In this document: piece after piece, positions 17,239-25,884 of the stretch
Layout of the letters: each line of letters opens with the position of its first letter
Position numbering within the stretch: position 1 is the stretch's first letter
Source of the DNA: Clostridium swellfunianum
GTDB taxonomy: Bacteria > Bacillota > Clostridia > Clostridiales > Clostridiaceae
Assembly: GCF_023656515.1 (NCBI RefSeq)
Contig: NZ_JAMOFV010000006.1
Location: 582,025 to 646,024 of the forward strand
Direction of reading: 5' to 3'
DNA: 64,000 nucleotides
Notes under the pieces: model-generated
Seen by the model: only the letters and a program-made list of their open reading frames with translations
The model's database searches: none
What the model was told of the DNA's origin: nothing
Translations under genes and position numbers: made by a program

Positions 17239-18132
17239 TTGCTGCAGTGTGATAGAGAAATGTTTTATAAAAATTTTAGCTATCGGTATATAAAAGGACC
17301 TCAATCTCCGCCAGCACAGGTGCATTCTTTAGGTTGGCAAATACAAAATTCAACAGAATATAATTTTGATGGTATGAGAAGACCTGATGAAGCAGGGAAT
17401 TGCATTTTTCAGTATACACTATCAGGAGCCGGGGTCATTGAATTTGACAATGAGCGTTACATACTTGATGAAGGCTCTGCATTTCTTTCAACTATTCCAA
17501 GTAAGCATCGCTATTACATTCCAAAGAATGGGCAAAAGTGGGAGTTTATTTATATTACATTAACAGGAGAATACACTATTTCAGAATGGAGAAAAATACA
17601 GGACAATTTTGGAGCAGTTGTTAAGTTTAGCGAGAAGGAAGAGGTAATAAAATATTTATGGCAAATTTATTGGGATGCAGTTAACAATAAAATAACCGAT
17701 GGCTATCAAACCTCAGGAAAAGCCTATGAATTTATTATGAAGCTATATACAAGTTTGAATGCACAGGCAACAAAGGATATGCCCAATAATAATACCCTTC
17801 ATGAAGCCATAACCTTTATGAAGGATAATCTTCATAGGGAGCTTTGCCTAGATGATATTGCATTCGAAGTTAATATGTCTAAATTTCACTTTAATCATTT
17901 ATTTACAAAGGCTATGGGAATATCAGCCTGGAACTATATCACAAAGCTTAGGATTGAGAAGGCTGTAGAATTACTAGTATCTACTAGTTTTACTGTAGAA
18001 GAGATAGCAAGTATGGTTGGATATTCCAGCTCAAACTACTTTAACAAGGTTTTTCGCAAATATATGGGTACATCGCCTGGAAGATTAAGAAAAACATACA
18101 AGGATGTGAGGGATATTACAGTAAGTTTATAA
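17239..18132 (+). CDS. AraC family transcriptional regulator with cupin domain
   Basis: 298 residues. Residues about 15-140 form an AraC-binding cupin with GGVIEFDNE-like strands (GAGVIEFDNERYILDEGSA), and residues about 195-290 are a double helix-turn-helix (LCLDDIAFEVNMSKFHFNHL; TVEEIASMVGYSSSNYFNKV; GTSPGRLRK). I choose TTG at 17239 as start because GGAGGG at 17226-17231 lies 7 bases before it; the upstream ATG at 17224 overlaps that site and has none of its own. It probably senses a galactoside or related sugar and controls the divergent GH36/GH31 pair and the GH2 and GH29 genes downstream. Confidence 0.88.
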   Translation: MLQCDREMFYKNFSYRYIKGPQSPPAQVHSLGWQIQNSTEYNFDGMRRPDEAGNCIFQYTLSGAGVIEFDNERYILDEGSAFLSTIPSKHRYYIPKNGQKWEFIYITLTGEYTISEWRKIQDNFGAVVKFSEKEEVIKYLWQIYWDAVNNKITDGYQTSGKAYEFIMKLYTSLNAQATKDMPNNNTLHEAITFMKDNLHRELCLDDIAFEVNMSKFHFNHLFTKAMGISAWNYITKLRIEKAVELLVSTSFTVEEIASMVGYSSSNYFNKVFRKYMGTSPGRLRKTYKDVRDITVSL

Positions 18133-18225
18133 ATTTAATCGAATAGCAGATTAAAAACCAAGTTTTAAGAAAACTACATTAAAATTTCATACAATTAGAG
18201 AATTACTAAGAGGTGAGGGTAAACG

Positions 18226-20460
18226 ATGTCAAGAGAAAATATTTCATTAAACAGAGATTGGCTATACATAGACAATTTTAAGGAAGAATATATTGACAGA
18301 TATTATGATGATTCTAGCTTTACAGCAGTAAATCTTCCGCATGCCAACAAGGAAGTTCCGTACAACTATTTTGATGAGAGATCCTATCAATTTATCTCTT
18401 GTTATAGAAAGAAAATTGTAATAGGCAGCGAAAACAAGGATAAGCTTTTATTTATAGATTTTGAAGGTGTCATGACCTATGCAAAAGTGTTCTGTAATGG
18501 ACAATATGTTGGAGAACACAAAGGCGGCTATACTCCATTTTCTGTTGAAATTACTGAAAAAGTTAACTTTGATGAGGAAAATGTTATAACTGTAATGGTA
18601 GATTCTACTGAAAGAGCAGATATTCCGCCTTTTGGATATGTTATAGACTATCTTACCTTTGGAGGCATATACAGGGAAGTAAGCTTAAGGATAGTGGATA
18701 AAGTCTATATAAACAATGTATTTGCTAAAACCTTGGATGCTCTTAAGGAAGATAAAAAAGTATTAGCAGAAGTATATGTAAACAACCAAGGTAACTTAAA
18801 GGGCGATTTTAATTTGAAAGTTTCGCTTTGTGCTGACAATAAAGTTATAGCAGAAAAGGAAGAAGTACTAGAGCTTAGAGATGGATTAAATAATAAATAT
18901 GAAATTATGCTTGATAAACTTAAAGCTATTAAGCTTTGGGATATTGATAGTCCAAGCCTTTATGAAGTTAAAATATCCATTGAAGGCTGCGAGGGTTATA
19001 AGGACAGCTTTAATGTAAGAGTAGGTTTTAGGGAAGCAGTGGTTACAGAAGAAGGCTTTTATCTTAATGGAAGGATGCTGAAAATCAGAGGACTCAACAG
19101 ACATCAATCCTACCCATATGTTGGCTATGCTATGCCTAAAAGAGCACAAAGAAAAGATGCTGATATATTAAAATATGAACTTAACATCAATACAGTAAGA
19201 ACTTCACATTATCCTCAATCGAAACACTTCCTTGACAGATGCGATGAAATTGGACTGCTTGTATTTGAGGAAATACCTGGTTGGCAGCATATAGGAAATG
19301 AAGAGTGGAAAGCTGTAGCCTGCGAAAATGTAAGAGAAATGATTACAAGAGATTGGAATCATCCTTCTATATTCCTATGGGGAGTGCGTATTAACGAGTC
19401 TCAGGATGATCATGATTTTTATTCAAGAACTAATGCTATTGCTCATGAATTGGACAATACAAGACAAACTGGCGGAGTTAGATATATACTTAACAGCGAT
19501 TTCTTAGAAGATGTTTATACTAACAATGACTTTATTCATACAGGAAAAGAAATTGTTTTAAGGAATCAAAAAGCTATAACAGGATTAGATAAAAATGTAC
19601 CTTATCTGGTAACAGAATATTGTGGACATATATATCCAACAAAAAGATTTGACAATGAGGAACGTTTAATAGAGCATGCGCTAAGGCATTTCAGGGTTCA
19701 AAACCGAATGGCTTTGGATAAAAATATTTCTGGAGCTATAGGCTGGTGTGCTTTTGACTATAACACCCATTTTGATTTCGGTTCAGGAGACAGAATTTGT
19801 TATCACGGTGTTATGGATATGTTTAGAATTCCAAAATTTGCAGCCTTTATGTATAAGAGTCAAGTAAGCCCTGAGAAGGAGCTTGTGCTGGAACCATTAA
19901 CACTATGGAGTCGTGGTGAGCGTAATGAGGGATTAATTGTACCTCAAGTAGTTTGTACAAACTGTGAGGCTGTGGAGCTTTATGTTGAAGGTAAGCTTTT
20001 AGGAAAGTATTATCCTGATAAGGAGAATTTTGCAGGATTAGAATATCCACCGGTGTTTATTCATGAGATTCCTGGAGATTGGGGAGTTTCCTGGGGAGAT
20101 GCTGAGTTCAAGGGCTATATAAATGGTAAGGAAGCAGTAAGCAAAATATTCTCAAGAAATCCAGTGCCAAAAGCCATTACTGCTGCTGCCGATGACCTAA
20201 CATTACATTCCGGAGATATGGATTCCACAAGAATAACTTATAAGATTGTTGATCAAGCCGGAAATTTAGTACCCTATATTAACGAAAGCATTGAATTTGA
20301 AATATCCGGGCCAGGAGAAATAATAGGTCCTAAGCTTACAGCATTTATTGGAGGCTGCATTGCTGTATGGGTAAGAACTACTGGAGAAAAAGGAAGCATA
20401 AAACTAAAGGCGAGAAGCAGCAGGTTTGAGGCAGAGGAAATTATAGTAGAAGTTCTATAG
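18226..20460 (+). CDS. Glycoside hydrolase family 2 enzyme, probably beta-galactosidase
   Basis: 744 residues, cytoplasmic. The usual GH2 order is visible: N-terminal sugar-binding domain (LNRDWLYIDNF, VNLPHANKEVPYNYF), immunoglobulin-like domain, then the barrel with the family signature around RTSHYPQSKHFLDRCDEIG. The acid/base is Glu391 (WGVRINESQDD) and the nucleophile Glu464 (LVTEYCGH). A C-terminal beta domain follows, as in DUF4982-bearing beta-galactosidases. Beta-galactosidase is most likely; beta-mannosidase or beta-glucuronidase share the fold. The gene follows the AraC gene by 93 bases with no terminator between them and precedes the fucosidase gene. Confidence 0.88.
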   Translation: MSRENISLNRDWLYIDNFKEEYIDRYYDDSSFTAVNLPHANKEVPYNYFDERSYQFISCYRKKIVIGSENKDKLLFIDFEGVMTYAKVFCNGQYVGEHKGGYTPFSVEITEKVNFDEENVITVMVDSTERADIPPFGYVIDYLTFGGIYREVSLRIVDKVYINNVFAKTLDALKEDKKVLAEVYVNNQGNLKGDFNLKVSLCADNKVIAEKEEVLELRDGLNNKYEIMLDKLKAIKLWDIDSPSLYEVKISIEGCEGYKDSFNVRVGFREAVVTEEGFYLNGRMLKIRGLNRHQSYPYVGYAMPKRAQRKDADILKYELNINTVRTSHYPQSKHFLDRCDEIGLLVFEEIPGWQHIGNEEWKAVACENVREMITRDWNHPSIFLWGVRINESQDDHDFYSRTNAIAHELDNTRQTGGVRYILNSDFLEDVYTNNDFIHTGKEIVLRNQKAITGLDKNVPYLVTEYCGHIYPTKRFDNEERLIEHALRHFRVQNRMALDKNISGAIGWCAFDYNTHFDFGSGDRICYHGVMDMFRIPKFAAFMYKSQVSPEKELVLEPLTLWSRGERNEGLIVPQVVCTNCEAVELYVEGKLLGKYYPDKENFAGLEYPPVFIHEIPGDWGVSWGDAEFKGYINGKEAVSKIFSRNPVPKAITAAADDLTLHSGDMDSTRITYKIVDQAGNLVPYINESIEFEISGPGEIIGPKLTAFIGGCIAVWVRTTGEKGSIKLKARSSRFEAEEIIVEVL

Positions 20461-20534
20461 CTAGTATTTGAAATAACTATACAGTAAATGAAGCTAATGC
20501 CTACATTTTATTTATGAAAATAAGGAAGGATATT

Positions 20535-21953
20535 ATGGATAAGTTAGAAGAAAGATTAATAAAAGTAGTACCTTCAGCAAGACAACTTAAGTGGCATGAA
20601 TTAGAATTTTACTCTTTTATTCATTTTGGCATGAACACTTTTTATAATTCAGAATGGGGAAATGGAAAAGAAAATCCAGCTATGTTTAATCCAACGGAAC
20701 TAGATACGGATCAATGGATTAGTAGTCTTAAAGCAGCAGGTATAAAGGCAGCTATACTAACCTGCAAACATCATGACGGCTTTTGCCTATGGCCAAGTAA
20801 ATACACAGAGCACAGCGTGAAAAATAGTCCTTATAAGCAAGGTAAAGGCGATATCGTTAAGGAAATGGCTGAGTCTTGTAAAAAGTATGGGCTCAAATTT
20901 GGATTTTATCTTTCTCCTTGGGATATGCATGATGAGAGATATGGAGATTCTCCCAAATATAATGAGTATTTTGTTAGCCAGCTTACAGAGCTTCTAACAG
21001 GGTATGGAGAAATTTTTAGTGTATGGTTTGATGGTGCCTGCGGTGAAGGCCCAAATGGAAAACGACAAAGCTATGATTGGCAGCGTTATTATAGCGTTAT
21101 AAGAGAGCTTCAACCAGAGGCTGTCATTGCTATTTCGGGACCAGATGTAAGGTGGTGCGGTAATGAAGCAGGTCATTGCAGAGCATCAGAGTGGAATGTT
21201 GTTGCAGAAAAGTTGTCCTTACCGGATTACGTAGCAGAGAATTCGCAAAAGGAGGATGATGCTGAATTTAGAGAGAAAAAATATTCATTTCAGGATGAGG
21301 ATTTGGGCAGCAGATATGCACTAAAGGATGAAAAAAGCTTGATTTGGTATCCTGCTGAGGTAGACACATCTATAAGACCAGGATGGTTTTATCATGAAGA
21401 TGAGGACGATAAAGTAAAATCTCTTGAGCATCTCATGAATATATATTATAACTCTGTAGGTGGAAATGCATCGCTGCTTTTAAATATACCTCCGGATAAA
21501 AGGGGCTTGATTCATGAAAATGATGTTTTAAGATTAAAAGATATAGGCGAATACATAAAGAAAGCTTTTTCTGATTGTATTACTTCAAAGTCAAGAATTA
21601 CAGCGTCTTCACAGCATAATGACTTTCCTTTGGAGAATGTAAAGACTGAAGATAGCAGTTTTTATAAAGCTTGTGATGGGCAGGAGAGGGTTACATTGAC
21701 TTTTGAATTTGAAGCAAAGGAACTAGTCAAGCATGTAGTACTAATGGAAAAGCTAGCATTAAGTCAGAGAATAGAAGCCTTCAATATTATAGCTGAAACT
21801 GATTCAGGTCCTAAAATGATATATAAGGGAACTGTAGTAGGGTCAAGAAAGATATGTAAATTCCATGCGGTAGAAACAAAGAAGATAACTCTTAATATAA
21901 TAGCTTCACGTATCAGCCCGACTCTTAGATATGTAGGAATTTACACTGACTAG
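20535..21953 (+). CDS. Alpha-L-fucosidase, glycoside hydrolase family 29
   Basis: 472 residues, no signal peptide, so it acts on imported sugars. The GH29 barrel is clear: FIHFGMNTFYNSEWG, LTCKHHDGFCLWPSKYTEHS, FGFYLSPWDMH and the nucleophile VWFDGACGEG (Asp166). A C-terminal domain of about 110 residues looks like an F5/8-type beta sandwich. It removes alpha-1,2/3/4-linked fucose, as found on N-glycan antennae and mucin. ATG 20535 is preferred over ATG 20514, as AAGGAAGG at about 20522-20529 serves only the inner start. It shares a transcript direction with the GH2 gene and is followed after 111 bases by germination genes. Confidence 0.92.
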   Translation: MDKLEERLIKVVPSARQLKWHELEFYSFIHFGMNTFYNSEWGNGKENPAMFNPTELDTDQWISSLKAAGIKAAILTCKHHDGFCLWPSKYTEHSVKNSPYKQGKGDIVKEMAESCKKYGLKFGFYLSPWDMHDERYGDSPKYNEYFVSQLTELLTGYGEIFSVWFDGACGEGPNGKRQSYDWQRYYSVIRELQPEAVIAISGPDVRWCGNEAGHCRASEWNVVAEKLSLPDYVAENSQKEDDAEFREKKYSFQDEDLGSRYALKDEKSLIWYPAEVDTSIRPGWFYHEDEDDKVKSLEHLMNIYYNSVGGNASLLLNIPPDKRGLIHENDVLRLKDIGEYIKKAFSDCITSKSRITASSQHNDFPLENVKTEDSSFYKACDGQERVTLTFEFEAKELVKHVVLMEKLALSQRIEAFNIIAETDSGPKMIYKGTVVGSRKICKFHAVETKKITLNIIASRISPTLRYVGIYTD

Positions 21954-22064
21954 AAATGGAGGCTTGTTTTATAATGTTAAGCTCTATGCAAAAATGCCAA
22001 CGGTATATCCAAAACTAAGAATGGAAAACTTATATACAGATATATCTTATTAGGAGGAACTTTC

Positions 22065-23156
22065 ATGAACAACTTCCTAACGAATAGGCAAATAGCATTC
22101 ATTCTATACTGTATTATTATTGGCTACGGCATCATAAATATACCTAAAAATGCTGCTGAGATTGCTGGCACAGGCATGTGGGTAACATTAATTATTTTAA
22201 CTGTTATTTTTATGCTTATAACATATATGATTACTTATCTTCAGTATGTTTATGAGGGTAAAACTATATTCGAATATGGCAAAGACCTTGTTGGCAAACC
22301 AATAACTTATTTGTTAACAATCATAATGTTGATTTATTTTTTAGTTCACTTTGCAATGATTATTAGATTCTATGGAGAAATTATTAAGCTGAATTTGCTT
22401 TTTAGGACCCCTATTGCTGTTATATGCTTAGTATTTTTTGGAGTAGTATGCTATGCAATGACCAAGGGAATTAAAGTTATAGCAAGGATATGTGAGATAT
22501 ATGGTTTCTTAAATTTAATTGGCTTTATATTTATTAACTCACTTTTAGTTACAAAGGGCAAATTTATAAATATTCAGCCTCTGTTTGTCAAGGAGGAATT
22601 AACATCTTATTTAAAGGGATTGCCTAAAATGATACCTACTTTTTTAGGAATGGAGGTGCTGCTTTTTCTTCCAATTAGTAAAGGCAGCAACAAAAAAATA
22701 TTTAGGTATACAACTTTTATGATAGGGATTATTGGGATTATGTATATTTTTGTAGCTGAGTCTACTGCATCGGTAGTTGGAGTTGAGTATGTTGTATTTT
22801 TAAAAGAGTCTCTGTTTTCAGTAGTTAGAGGGGTTGATATATACTACCTTGAGTTTTTAAGAAGATTAGATGGGGTTTATATGATTTTCTGGACAATGAA
22901 TATAATATGTGCCGTAAGCTTATGGGGGTATGGCATAATGACTTTTACAAGTAAGATAGTGCCAAAAGTTAAGACTAATTATATTGCAGTTGCTGCTGCT
23001 ATCTTAGCATTTATACTTTCACAACTTCCTAAATCAAAGGAACAAATTGAACTGGCTCTTAAATACAATTCTTATCTAGGAATAGTAATCTGTATTGTGA
23101 TACCAGGCATATTACTAGCCATTACGAAGGTGAAAAAATATGACAAGAGGATATAA
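22065..23156 (+). CDS. Germinant receptor B subunit (GerAB family, amino acid permease fold)
   Basis: 363 residues, about ten membrane segments, matching the spore germination GerAB family: opening FLTNRQIAFILYCIIIGYGI, IPKNAAEIAGTGMWV and a later ...MIPTFLGMEVLLFLPISKGS. B subunits sit in the inner spore membrane and contain the germinant-binding pocket. The gene starts behind TAGGAGGA and overlaps the C-subunit gene by 17 bases. Subunit order here is B-C-A, not the classic A-B-C. Expression in the forespore is expected, but I see no clear sigma-G promoter; TATAAT at 21970-21975 lacks a matching -35. Confidence 0.92.
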   Translation: MNNFLTNRQIAFILYCIIIGYGIINIPKNAAEIAGTGMWVTLIILTVIFMLITYMITYLQYVYEGKTIFEYGKDLVGKPITYLLTIIMLIYFLVHFAMIIRFYGEIIKLNLLFRTPIAVICLVFFGVVCYAMTKGIKVIARICEIYGFLNLIGFIFINSLLVTKGKFINIQPLFVKEELTSYLKGLPKMIPTFLGMEVLLFLPISKGSNKKIFRYTTFMIGIIGIMYIFVAESTASVVGVEYVVFLKESLFSVVRGVDIYYLEFLRRLDGVYMIFWTMNIICAVSLWGYGIMTFTSKIVPKVKTNYIAVAAAILAFILSQLPKSKEQIELALKYNSYLGIVICIVIPGILLAITKVKKYDKRI

Positions 23157-24282
23157 AAAAGCAATATGTATATTTATTTTACCAGCCCTTTTATCAGGCT
23201 GCTGGGACTATAATGATGTGAATAAGACTAGCATCACACTATCTATAGGAGTAGATGATGTAAGGGATAATATAGAATTTAGTGGTGAGATTGCTAAGCT
23301 AGCCCCTAACTCGTCTGATAAGAAATCAGGAGACAAATCCTCTAATTTTTATAACTACATAGCTTTAGGAAAAACCTTTGAAGCTGCAAGAGCAGATTTT
23401 AATGCTAAAGTTTCTGCTGAGGATTTTTCAGGAGCACTAAGGGTTATTGTTTTTAGCAAAGAATATGCCCAAAAGAAAGGTATTGAAGCTTATATAAATC
23501 GTATTGCCTCCTCTCCTAAGTTTAGAAGATCTGTTCTTACAGTTATAAGCTCAGAACCACCGCGGGAGGTGTTTTCGGGCAAGGTTGAAAATGCGATAAC
23601 TGTGGGATACGGAATTGAAGATACTATTAGATATTTAGATAAAAAGGGAGCTGCGTTATATAAAACTATACAGGAAATAAATTCTGATATGTCAGTTGAA
23701 GCTATAGGTTATTTGCTGCCATATATAAAGCGTGAAGGAAACACCGTTAAATATTTGGGTATGAGTGCCATGAAGGACGATAAATTAGTAGGAATAATCA
23801 ATGAGAAAGATAGCAATGGATTTTTATTTGTGTTATCTAATAAGATTAACTACTCCGATACTTTTCCTCATCCTCGTAATGGAGATAATTTAGTTTCTAT
23901 TATAAATAATTTTAGTAAAAGAAAGATAAAAACTAGTTATAAAGATGGCAATATCAATATTGATATAGATTTAAAGCTGAATTCAAAGATAGAATATGAA
24001 TATTCTAATAATGATTTAATAACTAAAGATGATATAAGTAAGCTTGAAGAAATAATTTCAAATAGGGTAAAAGAAGATATAATTTCCGCAGTAAAGCGTT
24101 CTCAGGAGGAATTCAAATGTGATGTATTTGGTTTTGCTCGGTATTTTAAGGCAGATAATCCTCAGAAATACAAAAATATAAAATGGGAAGAAGAATATTT
24201 AAGAGCTACAGTTAATGTTAATGTGAAAGCTACAATTAAGACCACATCAGTATTTGATTTAGAGAAAAAAAGAAGAAGCTGA
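23140..24282 (+). CDS. Germinant receptor C subunit (GerAC family lipoprotein)
   Basis: 380 residues with a lipoprotein signal (LPALLSGCWDYNDVN; the GCWD box is typical of GerC proteins). Three mixed alpha/beta domains follow, as in B. subtilis GerBC, ending with a domain of alternating charged residues. The lipidated protein is anchored on the outer face of the inner spore membrane and is needed for receptor function. The start codon lies inside the B-subunit gene with AAGGTG in front of it, so translation is coupled. Length is normal for the family and no truncation is seen. Confidence 0.93.
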   Translation: MTRGYKKAICIFILPALLSGCWDYNDVNKTSITLSIGVDDVRDNIEFSGEIAKLAPNSSDKKSGDKSSNFYNYIALGKTFEAARADFNAKVSAEDFSGALRVIVFSKEYAQKKGIEAYINRIASSPKFRRSVLTVISSEPPREVFSGKVENAITVGYGIEDTIRYLDKKGAALYKTIQEINSDMSVEAIGYLLPYIKREGNTVKYLGMSAMKDDKLVGIINEKDSNGFLFVLSNKINYSDTFPHPRNGDNLVSIINNFSKRKIKTSYKDGNINIDIDLKLNSKIEYEYSNNDLITKDDISKLEEIISNRVKEDIISAVKRSQEEFKCDVFGFARYFKADNPQKYKNIKWEEEYLRATVNVNVKATIKTTSVFDLEKKRRS

Positions 24283-24295
24283 AGGAAGGATTCTT

Positions 24296-25729
24296 ATGTC
24301 AGAGGAAATACATGAAATAAGGAATATAAATGACCTTAAAAATAATATTGCAGGGCTATCTGTAAGAAAACTAGTTGTAAAAGGCAAGAGTATTTATATA
24401 ATGTATATTCCAGAGCTGACAGACAAGAATACTCTGTCGGAAAATATTATAAAGCCATTACTGCAGTATAATGAAAATCAGATTCTTACAGCTGACTTAA
24501 TCATGAATTCAATTATTTATATAGATGATGTTTTTGCGGAAGCAGATATAAATAAAATGACAGATTATCTTACAGCTGGAAAATCTCTTATTCTTGTCTG
24601 TAGCAGCAATAAATATTTGGTGACTAATACATTTAAGGTTGAGAAACGAGGGATTGAAGGACCTGAGGTTGAGGGCTCCATTAGAGCTCCAAGAGATGCA
24701 TTCAATGAAAATTTAACCTCAAATCTGTCTTTAATACGTTATAGAATAAAAGATTCTTCTTTAAAAACAGACTATTGCACTGTTGGAGTGCGAACAAAAA
24801 CCTCTGTTGTATTGGTTTATCTTCAGGATGTTGCTAATCCAAAGCTGGTTGCAGAGATTAAGGACAAATTAGAGGCTATAAAGGTTGATGGCATCTTAGA
24901 ATCAGGACATATACAAAAATATCTCTTAAGTAGCAGCAGCAATTTGTTTTCACAAATTGGTATAAGTGAAAGATCTGATTCAGCCTGCGCAAATATTTTA
25001 GAGGGAAGAGTATGTATTTTAGTGGAGGGCAGTAATTTAGCCCTGATTGCACCTAAAAATTTTATAGCTTTTTTAGATGCAGGAGATGATCATTATGACA
25101 ATGTTTATTTAGGAAGGTTTATTAAGTTTATTAGATTTTCATCACTAATGATAACGCTAACTCTATCTTCCTTATATATTATTGTTGTTGGTTTCCATCC
25201 TGAAATACTTCCGTCGCTATATATTCTAACTATTGCAACTTCAAGAGTAGAAGTACCTGTAAATGCGGCTACAGAAGCTATATTAATGGAATTAGTAATA
25301 GAACTTTTAAGGGAGGCAAATGTAAGACTTCCAAAGCAAATAGGTTCCTCAATAAGCATAGTTGGAACGATTGTTATTGGTCAGGCAGCGGTTAGTTCTG
25401 GACTAGTTAGTCCCCTTATGGTAATAATTATATCGCTTTCTGCCATGGCCTCCTATGCAGTAGCGGACTACACAGTTATGAATACAATGCGATTGTTAAA
25501 GTTCCTGTTGATTTTTCTTTCTTCAACATTGGGCTTATTCGGATTTATTATGGGATTAAGCATAATATTAATAAAAATTACGTCTGTAGAAAACTTTGGA
25601 ATGCCATTCACTTCACCAGTGGCTCCCTTCAAAATTAAGGATTTGAAAAATTATATTTCTTCAAATATAGTTACAACAAAAGAGAGACCGGACTTATTAA
25701 ATACAAAGGATAAGAAAAGACAGGAATAA
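24296..25729 (+). CDS. Germinant receptor A subunit (GerAA / GerABKA family)
   Basis: 477 residues. The N-terminal cytoplasmic domain (about residues 1-245) is followed by four or five membrane segments with family motifs VAIVR-like IATSRVEVPVNAATEAILMEL, REANVRLPKQIGSSISIVGT and IGQAAVSSGLVSPLMVI. A subunits oligomerise into ion channels that open when the B subunit binds germinant. The C-terminal tail is cytoplasmic. It follows the C-subunit gene by 13 bases behind GGAAGGA and ends the operon before a terminator. With B and C it forms one complete receptor, placed inside a glycan-degrading gene cluster. Confidence 0.93.
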   Translation: MSEEIHEIRNINDLKNNIAGLSVRKLVVKGKSIYIMYIPELTDKNTLSENIIKPLLQYNENQILTADLIMNSIIYIDDVFAEADINKMTDYLTAGKSLILVCSSNKYLVTNTFKVEKRGIEGPEVEGSIRAPRDAFNENLTSNLSLIRYRIKDSSLKTDYCTVGVRTKTSVVLVYLQDVANPKLVAEIKDKLEAIKVDGILESGHIQKYLLSSSSNLFSQIGISERSDSACANILEGRVCILVEGSNLALIAPKNFIAFLDAGDDHYDNVYLGRFIKFIRFSSLMITLTLSSLYIIVVGFHPEILPSLYILTIATSRVEVPVNAATEAILMELVIELLREANVRLPKQIGSSISIVGTIVIGQAAVSSGLVSPLMVIIISLSAMASYAVADYTVMNTMRLLKFLLIFLSSTLGLFGFIMGLSIILIKITSVENFGMPFTSPVAPFKIKDLKNYISSNIVTTKERPDLLNTKDKKRQE

Positions 25730-25748
25730 CTATGAAAATATATTTGAT

Positions 25749-25800
25749 AACCAGGTAGAAATAAGAGCTTTACTCTAGTTTCTTACCTGGTTGTTTTATT
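25749..25800 (+). terminator. Intrinsic terminator of the germinant receptor operon
   Basis: AACCAGGTA (25749-25757) pairs with TACCTGGTT (25784-25792), with an inner AGAG/CTCT pairing, followed by GTTTTATTT. It separates the receptor genes from the sensor kinase gene, which has its own -10 box TATAAT at 25838-25843. Confidence 0.8.
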
Positions 25801-25884
25801 TAATTTAGTACTTGGGTGCAGCAAAATTAAATTATGATATAATAATGTATAAGTTTATCTAAAAATGTACTAAGGCAGGAGATT

